DNA of 12,476 bases from Acidobacteriota bacterium (GTDB taxonomy: Bacteria; Acidobacteriota; Vicinamibacteria; Vicinamibacterales; JACQTH01), in contig JACQTH010000633.1 in assembly GCA_016210935.1 (NCBI GenBank), positions 1-12,476 on the forward strand, read 5' to 3'. Of the stretch, positions 12,405-12,476 are shown piece after piece. Position numbers and translations under genes: made by a program. The notes below the pieces were generated by a model that searched no databases, was not told where the DNA came from, and saw only the letters and a list, made by a program, of their open reading frames with translations. The stretch's first letter is position 1. Each line of letters starts with the position of its first letter.

Positions 12405-12476
12405 TCGGGGTTCGGGAACCTGTGGAAAACTCCTGGCGCAAGCGAGTTTTCCACAAGGTTCGGGATTCGGGGTTCG
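12405..12476. repeat. Short GGTTCGG-like heptad repeats at the right edge
   Basis: GGGGTTCGGGAACC (12407-12420) lies on one side of the hairpin, and GGTTCGG-GATTCGG-GGTTCG (12457-12476) on the other; the latter is a period-7 run cut by the window edge. The GGTTCG core is the same as in the array beyond the 3' end of pnp. With few units visible, a larger array beyond the edge is inference. Confidence 0.4.
12421..12455. promoter_or_regulatory. Perfect 12-bp hairpin in the pnp leader, with DnaA-box-like arms
   Basis: TGTGGAAAACTC (12421-12432) is the exact reverse complement of GAGTTTTCCACA (12444-12455), with an 11-base loop. Beyond a one-base bulge, GAACC (12416-12420) can pair with GGTTC (12457-12461). 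The hairpin is 64 bases upstream of the pnp ATG on the minus strand. In E. coli a double-stranded stem in the pnp leader is cut by RNase III and lets PNPase repress itself; this hairpin is well placed for that, by analogy only. The arms also contain TTTTCCACA in both orientations, one base from the DnaA box TTATCCACA. Confidence 0.5.

Overview
The window is about 12.5 kb of high-GC DNA from a Gram-negative bacterium. The evidence is a signal-peptide-bearing outer-membrane-type protein, Tat genes, a lipoprotein and strong GC bias in third codon positions that leaves long spurious antisense frames. The gene set and style, including NG-rich and acidic insertions in SMC and a small cupredoxin of the IPHSLTIDEYRISKR type, suggest Acidobacteriota, perhaps Vicinamibacteria. 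That placement is inference from memory of similar proteins, not from a search. No plasmid, phage, insertion sequence, CRISPR array, rRNA or tRNA was recognised.

Layout. Positions 1-1592 (minus strand) hold the 5' end of an outer-membrane protein gene and the pair tatA-tatC, read from a very good promoter at 1657-1685. Positions 1752-8224 (plus strand) hold a carboxy-terminal processing protease (ctp/S41), the chromosome-structuring ATPase smc with a structured leader, and a DUF4097-type beta-helix lipoprotein. A 180-base structured gap leads to an M48 membrane metalloprotease (8405-9535, plus). It meets, tail to tail, a minus-strand cupredoxin gene (9604-9963). A GGTTCG repeat array that inverts its orientation in the middle (about 10008-10250) then leads into the 3' end of pnp (polynucleotide phosphorylase, 10240-12357, minus). 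The pnp leader to the right edge holds a perfect 12-bp hairpin and short GGTTCG-like repeats.

How the genes relate. Most are housekeeping genes: envelope protein export (Tat), envelope proteolysis and quality control (Ctp, M48), chromosome organisation (SMC) and RNA turnover (PNPase). Nothing suggests a single pathway. The regulatory and repeat DNA is more unusual than the genes. It includes a terminator-like compound hairpin directly before the smc start codon with a possible competing pairing, divergent tat/ctp promoters with a possible leaderless ctp mRNA, the bipolar repeat array whose outermost unit supplies the pnp stop codon, and the hairpin in the pnp leader. I found no convincing new multi-gene system; the leads are the repeat array, the smc leader and the altered copper-site motif in the cupredoxin.
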